Assembly: GCA_017509715.1 (NCBI GenBank)
Contig: JAFWOU010000009.1
Span: 34,500 to 98,499 of the forward strand
Origin: Paludibacteraceae bacterium
Lineage (GTDB): Bacteria; Bacteroidota; Bacteroidia; Bacteroidales; Paludibacteraceae
Direction of reading: 5' to 3'
DNA: 64,000 nucleotides
The translations under genes and the position numbers were made by a program. The notes below the pieces were generated by a model. It was not told the DNA's origin and did not search any database. It saw only the letters and a program-made list of their open reading frames with translations. This document shows positions 17,360 through 28,200 of the stretch, in pieces; position 1 is the first letter of the stretch; every line of letters begins with the position of its first letter.

Positions 17360-18345
17360 TGGATCGTGTGCGCGACATACTCCGGTTGATTCGTTGGCCG
17401 AACCTGCTCTTTCTGGCCGTGCTGATGTGGGTGCTGGAGAAATGGCTCGTGGTGCCGTTGCTCTACAGCCACGGTGGCCTGCCCGAGGTGCTGCCCGACC
17501 CGGTGCTCTGGATGCTCATCCTGAGCGTGGTGCTCGTGGCGGCCGGTGGCTACGTGATCAACGACTATTTCGATATCAAGATCGACCGCATCAACCGTCC
17601 CGACCGCGTCATCGTGGGTGAGACGATGAGCAAACCTGCGGCTATGCACCTGAGCATCGGCCTGAGTGCAGCCGGTATCCTGGTGGGCCTGCTCGTAGCC
17701 TGGCTATGCCGCAGTTGGACGCTGGGTATCGTGATCCTGCTCATGCCGGGATTGCTGTGGTTCTACTCGTCGGCCTATAAGCGTCAGTTCCTGGTGGGCA
17801 ACCTGATCGTAGCCTTTGCTTCGGCCGCAGTGCCCATGCTGCTGGGGCTGGCTAACGAGGGTATGTTTCTGCCCTTTATCCTGGCGCATGATTTCCAGCC
17901 TATCCTGGACCAGTTGCAGCCCGTCATCCGCGTCATCTATACCTGGCTCGGCGGCTTCGCGCTCATGATCTTCCTCTATACCTGGATTCGTGAGGTGATC
18001 AAGGACCTGCAGGACCAGATGGGCGATCGCGAGCTGGAATGCCGCACGATGCCAATCCGGTTGGGTGAGCTGTGGACCAAGGTGATTCTCACCGTCATGA
18101 TCGCCATTACGATCGGCATGCTCTGCTGGTTCGTTTTCGACCTGCTGCCCTTCCCGCATACATGGAATAGCATGAGCGTGCGCTACCTCTCGTTCGGACT
18201 CATCATCCCGCTGCTCTGCGTGCTCGCGCTCGTATGGGCTGCCCGTATTCCGTCCGACTACCGCAATGCGCAGCGGCTCATGAAGCTCGCTATGCTGCTC
18301 GGATTGCTATATAGCTATGTGATATACATTCAGTTATGCGCCTGA
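17356..18345 (+). CDS. UbiA-family prenyltransferase
   Basis: A 329-residue membrane protein with about eight or nine helices. The first Asp-rich motif, N-D-Y-F-D-I-K-I-D-R-I-N-R-P-D-R (residues 69-84), coordinates Mg and prenyl diphosphate. The second lies in E-V-I-K-D-L-Q-D-Q-M-G-D near 214-225. The pattern is closer to geranylgeranylglycerol-phosphate transferase-like members than to MenA, but the acceptor cannot be told. It overlaps the upstream amylase gene by 4 bp (ATGA) and the downstream maf by 10 bp. Confidence 0.8.
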   Translation: MMDRVRDILRLIRWPNLLFLAVLMWVLEKWLVVPLLYSHGGLPEVLPDPVLWMLILSVVLVAAGGYVINDYFDIKIDRINRPDRVIVGETMSKPAAMHLSIGLSAAGILVGLLVAWLCRSWTLGIVILLMPGLLWFYSSAYKRQFLVGNLIVAFASAAVPMLLGLANEGMFLPFILAHDFQPILDQLQPVIRVIYTWLGGFALMIFLYTWIREVIKDLQDQMGDRELECRTMPIRLGELWTKVILTVMIAITIGMLCWFVFDLLPFPHTWNSMSVRYLSFGLIIPLLCVLALVWAARIPSDYRNAQRLMKLAMLLGLLYSYVIYIQLCA

Positions 18346-18905
18346 TTCTTGGAAGTAAATCGCCCCGCCGCAGAGAACTGCTGGCGGGGCTTGATATTCC
18401 GTTCGATGTCGTAGATATCGATGCCGATGAGACTTGTCCGACCGATCTCCGTGCCGGCGACATTCCTTTATATATTTCGCGTGCGAAAGCGCGCGCCTAC
18501 GCGCATCGCCTGCGCGAGGATGAGTGGCTCATCACGGCCGACACCATCGTATGGTGCGACGCTCAGATGTTGGGGAAGCCCGTGGACGAGGCCGATGCTC
18601 GGCGTATGCTGCGCTTGCTCTCCGGCCGCACCCATCAGGTCTATACCGGCGTGACGCTCACCGGCGCGGATGGCCGAATGGATTCGTTTGTAGATGCAAC
18701 GGATGTGACCTTCCGCGAGCTCACGGACGAGGAGATCGACTACTACGTTGATCGGTATCGTCCGCTGGACAAGGCCGGTGCGTATGGTATCCAGGAGTGG
18801 ATAGGCTACGTGGGCTGCACCGCCCTCCATGGCTCCTACTTCAACGTCATGGGCCTACCCGTAGAGCGTCTCTGGGAACGTCTCCAGCCCATTATCAAGC
18901 CGTAA
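18336..18905 (+). CDS. maf: Maf-family nucleoside triphosphate pyrophosphatase
   Basis: House-cleaning enzyme that hydrolyses non-canonical or pyrimidine NTPs. Family signature L-I-L-G-S-K-S-P-R-R-R-E-L-L at the N terminus, the T-A-D-T-I-V strand and G-K-P-x-D-x-x-x-A, then L-S-G-R-T-H-Q-V-Y-T-G-V, and Y-G-I-Q-E near residue 149. 189 residues is normal. It overlaps the prenyltransferase gene at its start, and its last 70 bp overlap the convergent small-protein gene on the minus strand. Confidence 0.93.
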   Translation: MRLILGSKSPRRRELLAGLDIPFDVVDIDADETCPTDLRAGDIPLYISRAKARAYAHRLREDEWLITADTIVWCDAQMLGKPVDEADARRMLRLLSGRTHQVYTGVTLTGADGRMDSFVDATDVTFRELTDEEIDYYVDRYRPLDKAGAYGIQEWIGYVGCTALHGSYFNVMGLPVERLWERLQPIIKP

Positions 18906-19273
18906 ACCATAGCCAGTACGAGCAGCACAAGCGGCTCGCCTACTGGTATCGGATCATCCACATCTCCTACCGGAAGATCGTCATCCGCTACCCATTCGCC
19001 GTTATTCCAATATCCTCTGCGCGGTCTGGACGAATAGGCCGCACCTACCGTCACTGACGATCCGCGTCCGCTGGTAGCTGTATAGCTGGAGGTGGAGCGG
19101 AACTCGTACGTAGGACGTACGTCTTCGCTCATGACGGGCGTGCGTTGCCAAGTCTGAGGCAGGCTAGCCTCCGTATATGCCCGGGCAGGAACCAACAGCC
19201 CTCCCCATAGTAGCAACCATGCTACGAGCATCCAACCATGTGTTATTCTTCTCTCTTGCGTCATCATTGTCAT
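18836..19273 (-). CDS. Small secreted/membrane protein with tripartite C-terminal tail
   Basis: A 145-residue protein I do not recognise by name. It has an N-terminal signal-type helix (about 14-33), a Ser/Thr/Tyr-rich low-complexity middle, and a tail made of D-D-P-I-P-V-G-E-P, a hydrophobic stretch of about 18 residues and a basic end (W-R-R-S-Q-R-R). This layout resembles C-terminal sorting signals cut by transpeptidases, but could be a plain membrane anchor. Its ATG overlaps the TGA of the giant gene by 4 bp, so its translation is coupled to that gene. Its 3' end overlaps maf on the other strand by 70 bp. Confidence 0.6.
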   Translation of the reverse strand: MTMMTQERRITHGWMLVAWLLLWGGLLVPARAYTEASLPQTWQRTPVMSEDVRPTYEFRSTSSYTATSGRGSSVTVGAAYSSRPRRGYWNNGEWVADDDLPVGDVDDPIPVGEPLVLLVLAMVYGLIMGWRRSQRRSTGRPMTLK

Positions 19274-22200
19274 CTAATTTTTTGTCCAAACACCGTATAT
19301 ACATGTCCGCCGCGCAGGATGAGCACCTGGTCGTTGCGGATGATCTTTACGGCTTGTTCGTCATGGTTGGTTTCGTAGGTTATGGTATTGCCGGTCGTCG
19401 TACCCTGCTCGTCGGGCATATAGCCCGGACGGCGGATATAGTAGCGGCGTTCGTGGTTCTGCGTCGGCGTCTCAATCGTGATGCATATACCGTCGCAGAT
19501 AGGACGTTCTGTATCCAGGAGCGCATCGTAGAGCACCAGACTGCCGTCGATATTATTCACGCCGGTGAACCACAGTTCGGTTGTCGGATCGTACGGCAAG
19601 GCACTCATGTAGAACGAGACCGGTACGTTCACGATCGAGTCACGCAGATCAATACTCAGCCCATAGCCATCATTCATCGCGTAAATATTGAACGGCGTGG
19701 TCGGTGTATTGGTCATGTGGAAATTATCGATATTAACGGTTGTCAGCATCGCATCTTCTCCTTGGATGATCGCCTCGTGATAACCCTGACCTAAGATCAG
19801 GCGGGAGTTACATCTGGGCGAAACAGGGTTGATCGCCGTAACGGTCATGATACCCTCTCTTAGCGGAGCAGTCATCCTGCGCGGAGCTTGCGCGAGTTCT
19901 TGATCACCACCGCCTCCACCGCAGACATAGACCGCCGGCACTTTCTGCTCCACCTCGGTCAGCACGCGATAGGCGTTGAGCACGAGTGTCTTCGAGTTGA
20001 CAGCAGATTCGTCACGCAGTTTAACCACCATCGCATGCATCGGCGGCAAGTAACGCGTCTCGTTCGAAATACTATTCGGCGATTCTTTGGATTCAGCTAC
20101 CGCGCGGCTCACCGTACGATGCGTACCGCTTGCGTCAATATAATCGATCTCCTGCTTGAGGCAGTTATCTGCCACGAAGCCCCAGATATCGAGATACCCC
20201 ATGGACGGATTCGCGAAGACGAAGGAGCTCGTCGTTACTCTTGTACCGTTAGCCATCGTATCGTTCGTAATCGTGTATTCCTCGTAGTCGGCATGAAAGG
20301 CCAGTTTGCCGGCATCGCTACCGCCTGCGACGGTCGTACGCAGGTCTTGCAGGTTATGCTCGTAGAGGTCATACATCTTATCGCCCGATCTGCTATAGTA
20401 ATAATACTTGTCATCTTGCTTAGGCAGACGTACAACAGAGGTCTCGTTTGCCACATGCGAACGACTATAAACGGCCCAACCCATACCGGCAGGCAACGGT
20501 AGCGACAGACCGTTGGTCACTTTCGACCAGTCAGCAGTCGCATTCCGGATAGTATCTTCCGTATCTTCGCCGTTACCCTTACGGAGCGTCGTGCGGCTGT
20601 AGAGTGAGAGCCAGAACGAAGTGTTACCGGTGTTATGGTTACGTCCGGCAGCATCGAACTCACCTACCTCCCAAAGCGGCGTCTCGCCGTTGAGATCGGC
20701 ATTGGCGCGGAAGAGGTCACCGCTGATCATACCCTTGACAGGTGCGCCGCGGAAAGCCCACTTGTTATACGGCATGCTCATGTCGGCCACAGCGTCATTG
20801 TATTCCATACGTTGCTGCTGTCCCATCGCAGCTTCCGGCAGGAAGCGGATGGCGTTGCAAGTGTTGTACTCAAAGTTCACTTTCTGAACCGAGTCCTTCC
20901 ATTCGGTCGGCATAGGTGGTACAACCGGATAAGGCACCCCGTCTTCCATCTTCGGAATCAGGACAGATATACCTGCCATCGGCGCAAAATGTGTCTCCGT
21001 AGGAATAGGATTATTATGCGCGTCGATAGCGATCCAGTTATCGGCGTTATTCCATCCGTTGCTATGCTCCGATTGCGGCTCCCAACGCAGGTAACTCGGC
21101 ACAACGGAGAGGATGAACGGCACCGTACCTACGGCACAACCGCCCTTGATCGTATCATGGCCTAAGTAATCCTGCAGGTTGATATTGAAGGTATAGCTGT
21201 ATCCCGGTCGCATATGGTAACTATCGGGGGCCGGAACAAAAAGGATACTATCGCCCTTCTCGTAATAATCGGCTATATCGGACAAATAGTCTTTATCCGG
21301 TATCAGGCTTAGCGTATGAATACCATCAAGGAAGTTCGGATCGTTGGTCTCGCTGAGCGTGATCGTTTTGATACCCACTTTGGGTGCGATCGAATCGACA
21401 CGCAGTTTGAACTCGTCATTTGCCACGGTCTCGGAAAGCAAGACCTCTATCGGCTTCCGCATCTGCGTGGAATCACGATGCAGACCGCCGATGATAAGCG
21501 GCAAAGCGGCCTTCGATGTATCCGGACTGAGTTTGACGAAGATCGGCGCCGGGCACACCTCGATATTGGCTTTCGAGAGCGCATCCGTACCTGTTCCTAC
21601 AATCGGGAAGATGACGAATTTCGCCGTATCGCCGGTGGTTACGGTCACGGTCTGCTTACGTTGATAGAGCGTAAGGAAACCATTATTCACCAGCGAACTG
21701 ATCATATCATACGCATCGAGCCCCGCTTGCTTAAACTCTTTTCCCTGAGCGTTACGCTTCAGCACGTTCTTATTGATAGACGAGAGGTTCGGGGCGAACT
21801 GGTTGACATTCGCGCCTTCCACACGCAGTACATCTCTGAGGACCTTTTTGATATCGCTGTAGTAGTAGCCATACCGTTCCTTACTGGAAGCCTCGGCTGT
21901 ATCGCCGTAGAGCAACCAGTCGTTGATACACGAGCCGTTGAGATCGATCGGCGCCACACTATCGAGGTAGAGCGAACCTTTGACGCGGAGGCTGACATTA
22001 TAGGTCGAGTTGACGCACATACCCATCACCTCGGTGTAGGGTTGCTCCATGCCGTTGAGCTCCAAGAGCATTCGGTTGCTCACTTTCAGACGACTCGTCA
22101 AACCGCATATACTGCTCAGCAGCATGGATGAATCCGGATACATATGCACCGTGAACTCATCCTCCGGATTCAGGTTGGCCATATGAATCAGGTATTTCAC

Positions 22201-25200
22201 AGGCCTACTCTCACCCTCCAAGACCTCATAGACATATCCTTCTCTGAAGATAGCAGTATCCGGTTTGGACGGATCGTCTAAATGCTCTTGATGAATGGTA
22301 AACGTTTCCTCAAAGCGATCCAGCAGGTCGTTCATATTGGTAAAGATCGAGTCCGAGTCCGTCGGTTCATAGGTCTTCAACGGGATATATACTTTTCCGT
22401 AGAGCGTATCCGGTTTGTACGGATCTGCACTACCCTTCAGCGTATCTTCTTCCACATATCCGTCTTCCATCCGGACGAATCGCGTTTCGCCTGATTTATT
22501 CACCCCTTTGACGGTATAAAATATTTTATGACCGTTATATTCTTCCACTTCGGCATCCCCATCACCTGTTGATCCGACCATACCCTTATAGTCCACACGC
22601 AAGATGACATGAGTATCCTTCGTGTCACCTTCTTCCTTACAAGCGGTACTTGCCTGATAAGCGATCAACGGCGGTTTGGTAGCGAAGATACAGATATCGT
22701 CAATGATGAAGTCGTTTCCATCGAAGTCTGACGCCATATTATAAATACGCACGCGGAAATGCACGTATTCTCCGCCGCTACCTTCTCGGGTGTGGTTGAT
22801 CGGGAAAAGGATCTGATACCATTTATCCGAAGGATCCAGATCACCCGTCATGTAGGTTGTGATATCATCCCATTTCGTGCCGTTGACAGAACCTTGTACG
22901 GAGAAGATGAAGTTCGGTTTTGCCACCTCTTTGGTCTGGTTACTCGGGTTTCCTACGTACGCCGAAAGGAACATTTTCTGTCCCGCGCAGAGGGTCTTGT
23001 TGAGCGAGAGGGCAGCTACCTGACCGGACGAGGACATACCGTCGCAGTAGATCATATAACCCTTCGATGCGCCACCATGCTGCTCCATCGGAAACCAATA
23101 GGTGGTATAGCCGATGCGGTTGATCAACCCGTACTCACCGTGGTTCGGGAAGTCGGTCTCATCGTGACGACGGTTATGCGGCAGATCAGCGGTCTCGGGA
23201 TAGGTATATCCGTACGAAGCGTCTGCCCAAGGCAGCGGATGGGGATATACCGTATAGCTGTTACCGGGTTCGTTATAGTCGAAGTTCAAGCGCTCCAAGA
23301 CCTCATACCGCTGCTCGATCTCATCATTCGTGATCAGGGCACGCGTCTCTTTCTTGGATTTCGTCTCTACCTTCGGTCCATATATATTCGGATAATGGTA
23401 GCAGATCTTATACCGGCAAATATTGAAATAATAGTCGCCGACCACAGTAGAGTCTTCACCTGATTTATCAGACAGTGTCTTCCAACTTCGTGCACGCAAG
23501 CAGTAATAGACGGTATCGACGTTGTTCTTCACCGGCACTTTGAGGAAGTCATCGCTCTCGGTGATAGGGTGGTCACACCGCGTATATTTCTGCGTCTTGG
23601 AATTGTAGATATACCATAGGCAGTCTGCATCCCAACCGCCGCACCAGATCATCGTATCCTGACGTACCTTATCTGCGCTCCAGTTACTCCAATTGTCGTC
23701 GTGCATGTAGTAACCCAACAACGACTCCGAGAGACCGGTTTTATGCAGATTATTGTAGTTATAGCGTTGCTCGGTAGAGAGCAGCAGTTTGGTACCCGTA
23801 GGCGCCATGACCACATGGTCCTCCATGTACTTTTCGCCCGCCAACGGATATTTTTCATCACCGGTGATACGGGACTTGTAATGATCCAGCGTATCTGCCA
23901 TCTCGGTCCAGGGATGCAACTCAAACACCTCGCGTATCGAGAGGGTCGGTTCTTTGATCTCGAGGATCGTATCGAGCAAGGCGGTATCGACTTGGTTCTT
24001 CTGCGAGAGAGACAAAGGCAGGTTGTCATAGTAGTTACTGATATCGACAGCGTAGGTCAATGTCGGCTTGGTTGCCAATCCCAAGTCGGTGATAGGCGGT
24101 GCTACGCGGGCGTTCTTAGCCGGCGGATCTTTCTTCGATCCATCACTGCCGTAGTCTTTCGACCGATAATGGAAGACCGTCCAGCGACCCATCGTCATCA
24201 ATACTTTTACGGAGTCTTTCTTTTCCTCGTCCCATACTTTGACCGAGTCACCGATGATATGGTACGGGTAGTTGTATTTACCCACATTTCGCGGCGCCAG
24301 ACGCCATAGGGAATCCGGTATATCGGAATCAGATACATCCTTTCCATTCACGTCGTTTCCTTCCCGGTACCAACGCCACCATCCGTAGAAATTGCGTTCG
24401 CGAATAGGCAATTCGACATCCTGATCGGGATAGTAATAGAGGATGCGCTTATTCTGATGCACTTGTTGCAAACCGTCAACACCAATCGGGTCGCCCGAGG
24501 CGCCGGAGGTATGAACCAACTGCTGGTTATTGGCATAATTGAAATAGCTGGCTTGCGAGATCGTCAGACGATAGGTCACAATATTCATCTGCTCCTCCTC
24601 CAAGGTGATGACATATACCAAATAGAGATCTACCGAACGCGGCGAACGAACGCCGTTAGACAAACATTGTACCGTGATCGTACTGTCGCCTTTCGCCTTG
24701 ATCTTACACCACGTAGGTGTATTACCGTATTCATCCATCAGACGCACCTCGGCCAAGTCCTTGTCGTTGAGGTGCATACCGATGATGCTATCGGCGGTAG
24801 CGCTTCCTTTCTTCTTGATGTCGTGCGTCACGTTGGAGGAGGTAGAACTGATCACCGAAATCACTTCGTCCGACGTATTCAGCAACTGGGTACCATGATG
24901 ACGAATCGTTTGGAACTGCAGCAAGACCGTATCGTTGACTCCTTTTGTAATAGTGGACGGGAAAGAGTAGTGATACACTTCATTGGCTTCTGTGCAGATC
25001 AATGAGTCGAAGGGTGCCTCATGATAAGTTCTACGAACCAAAGGTATCTTCAGGTTTCCGTCGGAGATAGTGCTGAAACCACTCCATTTGTCCTTGTAGC
25101 GATAATCCGGAGCACCTTTTTGCAGCCCAAGCGTCACACAGAGCGTGTCCACAATATCGATATAGGTATCTCCTATCTTCACCTCGGTAGGACTAGGCTT

Positions 25201-28200
25201 TTCGGTAGTAGTCTTCACCGTCGTGACGAAATTATCATTCACCTCACTCACGTCAATGCCACTCTCAGTAGTCGTACGGCTATCCCGTATCCTCTCAATG
25301 ACACAAGTCGTCTTCCAGCGAGATTCGGAATCCGTATTGATTAAGGCAGCACGACTGGTTCGCGTCTCACGACCGAAGTAGGTCAGTTTGTTATTCAACA
25401 GCATGGAGTACTCGCAGTATCCTTGGTATGCCGTTTTAACCGACACCGAGACATTGGTGTTGTAACCGAACACGACCTGTTCATGGCTGGGATACGTACC
25501 ATTATTGAGCAGGTTAAACTCCAGCAGCGGGTACGCCCACGAGAAAGTGTCCGCCTCCAATTCATTAGTCGTTAGTACCAATGCCGAACCGTTGAACTTC
25601 AGCCATTGATTCAGTCCGTACTTGAGTTTCACCTGTTCCTCGTAGTTCGCGTTGGTGTTCGCATAGACATCTGTAAACACATACGTCAGGGTACTCGTGG
25701 TGTCACCAACAGCAGGTGTGGTGCCGCTGGTTATGTTGAAATGAAGCGTGTCGCTCGCCGTTAATCCGATCCGGAGTGTGAGTTGCTGAGCTGCTTGATT
25801 GACATAGGAGAAATACCACGGTGTGATGTATCCTTCATCGCGGTTCGTCGTGTCTTTAGCTCCTTTGATCAACTGGTTTCCACCCACGCGTTTGTAGAGC
25901 GTGTTACCTTTTTGGGTATATTGACGGAAGATAAGACTGTCTTGGGTCGTCCCCTTTCCTGCCATGATGAAATAGCGCTGCCCATTATGCATCACCGACC
26001 AAATCAACTCATCTCCCTCCAGAGGTGCTTGAATCAACGGTACACGTACATTGCAGTCGTAATCTTCATTGTCATATCGGTATCCCGTCACAACCAACGT
26101 ATCATAATTAACGCCGGAGGTGTTATCCGCTTTCGTGCTTAAGGTGGCATATCTGCCGCTTGTTTCAGCCTCTACCTTTTCAAAGGCGGTACCAACCCTA
26201 AACGTACACTTACCCGGCAACATACCTAACTGCGCTGTCAGGGTATCGATGGAGATGGTATCTTCGCGTACAAACGCGCCCTGCGCATCCAATAAGTCAC
26301 GAACATGTACGCGGGTGAGAATGAAATTGATCTTCTGTGACTGCCCTGCCAACGCGCCGAAACCATATCTCTCTTTCTCCGGCTTGAGCACCATACGTGT
26401 CTGCTCTTCACCGTAGTGATAGGTCTTGGTCTTGACGATAATATTGCGCTGACGCGTCAAACCGTCGGCGCTGATTGTCAGTCCGTCATTCTCGCCTTGT
26501 TTCTTCCAGCGACCATAGTATTTCTTGATCTTACTGATACGACCTTGACTAAGGGTGATACAGAAGGTATCGAGGATATCGATATAGTTACCGCTTGCAT
26601 CCTTCACGTTTAGCGGAGGGTTGAGACCTCTGGTGACCGTATGATGCCAGTAATGACCGGTCGTTGAATAAGCCACGCGATCCTCTGCGGCTACCGATGT
26701 CACACGGCTGTCCGGAATCCATTCAAAGATCTGCGTAATACGGAAGTCCGGTGACAGATACAGGTTATTCGGGTCACTAATGATCTTATCGCGGTTAGGG
26801 TGGAAATAGACAGTATCTCCATCTACGACCATTACCGCCAACAGCTGCTTACCGATTAACGCCGACCAAATATCCTCTGTGGTCTTTTCTCCCTCATGGA
26901 AATCGAAGGTGATTGTATCGCTCCATGCATATGCCGTATCCGGCAGGATGATATAGTGCTCATCCGCTACCGAAATAGCCGATAGTTGGAAATCGGTAGC
27001 CGATGCCGAATCGGCTTGTCCATTAAACTGATTATTTACAGGGTCGTATATGACATAGGGCTCTGCGAAATTAGTACGTTTCTTGAGAATCAGCGAGTCC
27101 GGTTTGTTCTCCGGATCATATTCCTCCACAAATCGTTCGGATCTGATTTTGGCACTTGGTATATACGGCTGCTTAAAGGTTGGCCAGCTGGTCTCTGCTT
27201 TGCTGGTCGTCGTGAACAGACCCGCCCAGGTGTTGTTTGCCAAAATGACATTCGGAGCCATATAGTACAAACCGATGTGCTCATCCTTTGACGGATGGAA
27301 GTTCTCATAGAATGTGAGGGAGTCCACCAAACCCTTCATCGTGTAGCTTCGCGGGTCAAGTACGTGCTCGTTGAAATACAAGCTATCCAGACCGGGCTCT
27401 TTCTTCTTGATCTCATTGATCGGGCATCGCACTTCATAGGTACTGAGGTAGTTTGTGTCCAAGTTTTGCGCATTCTCCATACCTTGCCAAGTATTGACCC
27501 AACTGTCGAAATGGCGAGCTCGAGCAAAACGGAAACCGGTACCCATACCGGGATGTGTAAGGAAGTATCGCTTGCCGTCCTGCAAGAAGGATATTGCGAT
27601 CTGCAAGGTACCATCGTACGAAGCAAGTGCATAAAGCGTGTCAGCACCAGTTTGAGTCAAAGTATACGTACTGCCCACCTTTAAGGTGTCACTCGAACCA
27701 TCGGCTTTCTTGCACCAACCATAGAATGTATATCCCGGTTTAATACGAGGCTGCAGAAGTGTTACTGTATTTGAACCTTCCAAAGGATACTGCAGCGGCA
27801 TCTCCAAGCCTACTAATCCGTTGTTGTCATAGCGAAGCCATTTATCTTTATTCGCCAAGATAAACACCATATTTCCGTTCGCAGCAGTACTATTGGTTGT
27901 AATCTGTGCATAACCGGACTGACCTGCCGGAGTCAGCTTGTCGTGATCCTTTACCGGCACATTCGATCCGAATACGTCAATACTCCATCCTGCCACATCC
28001 GCTCCCGGGTCAGTCTCGCTAAAACTCGAGCCCGTCATCAGCGTGGCTTTGATAGTCTTTCCTACCCATTCCTCGTCAATCGTCCACATCTCTTCTGTTA
28101 TCCAGGTACCATCGCCGTTATCATGCATGCTGACGTTTTTACCGGAACTAACCTTCAGGAAATAGCCCGCCGGTTCGAACTTGACGCCTAAGTTATCTGC

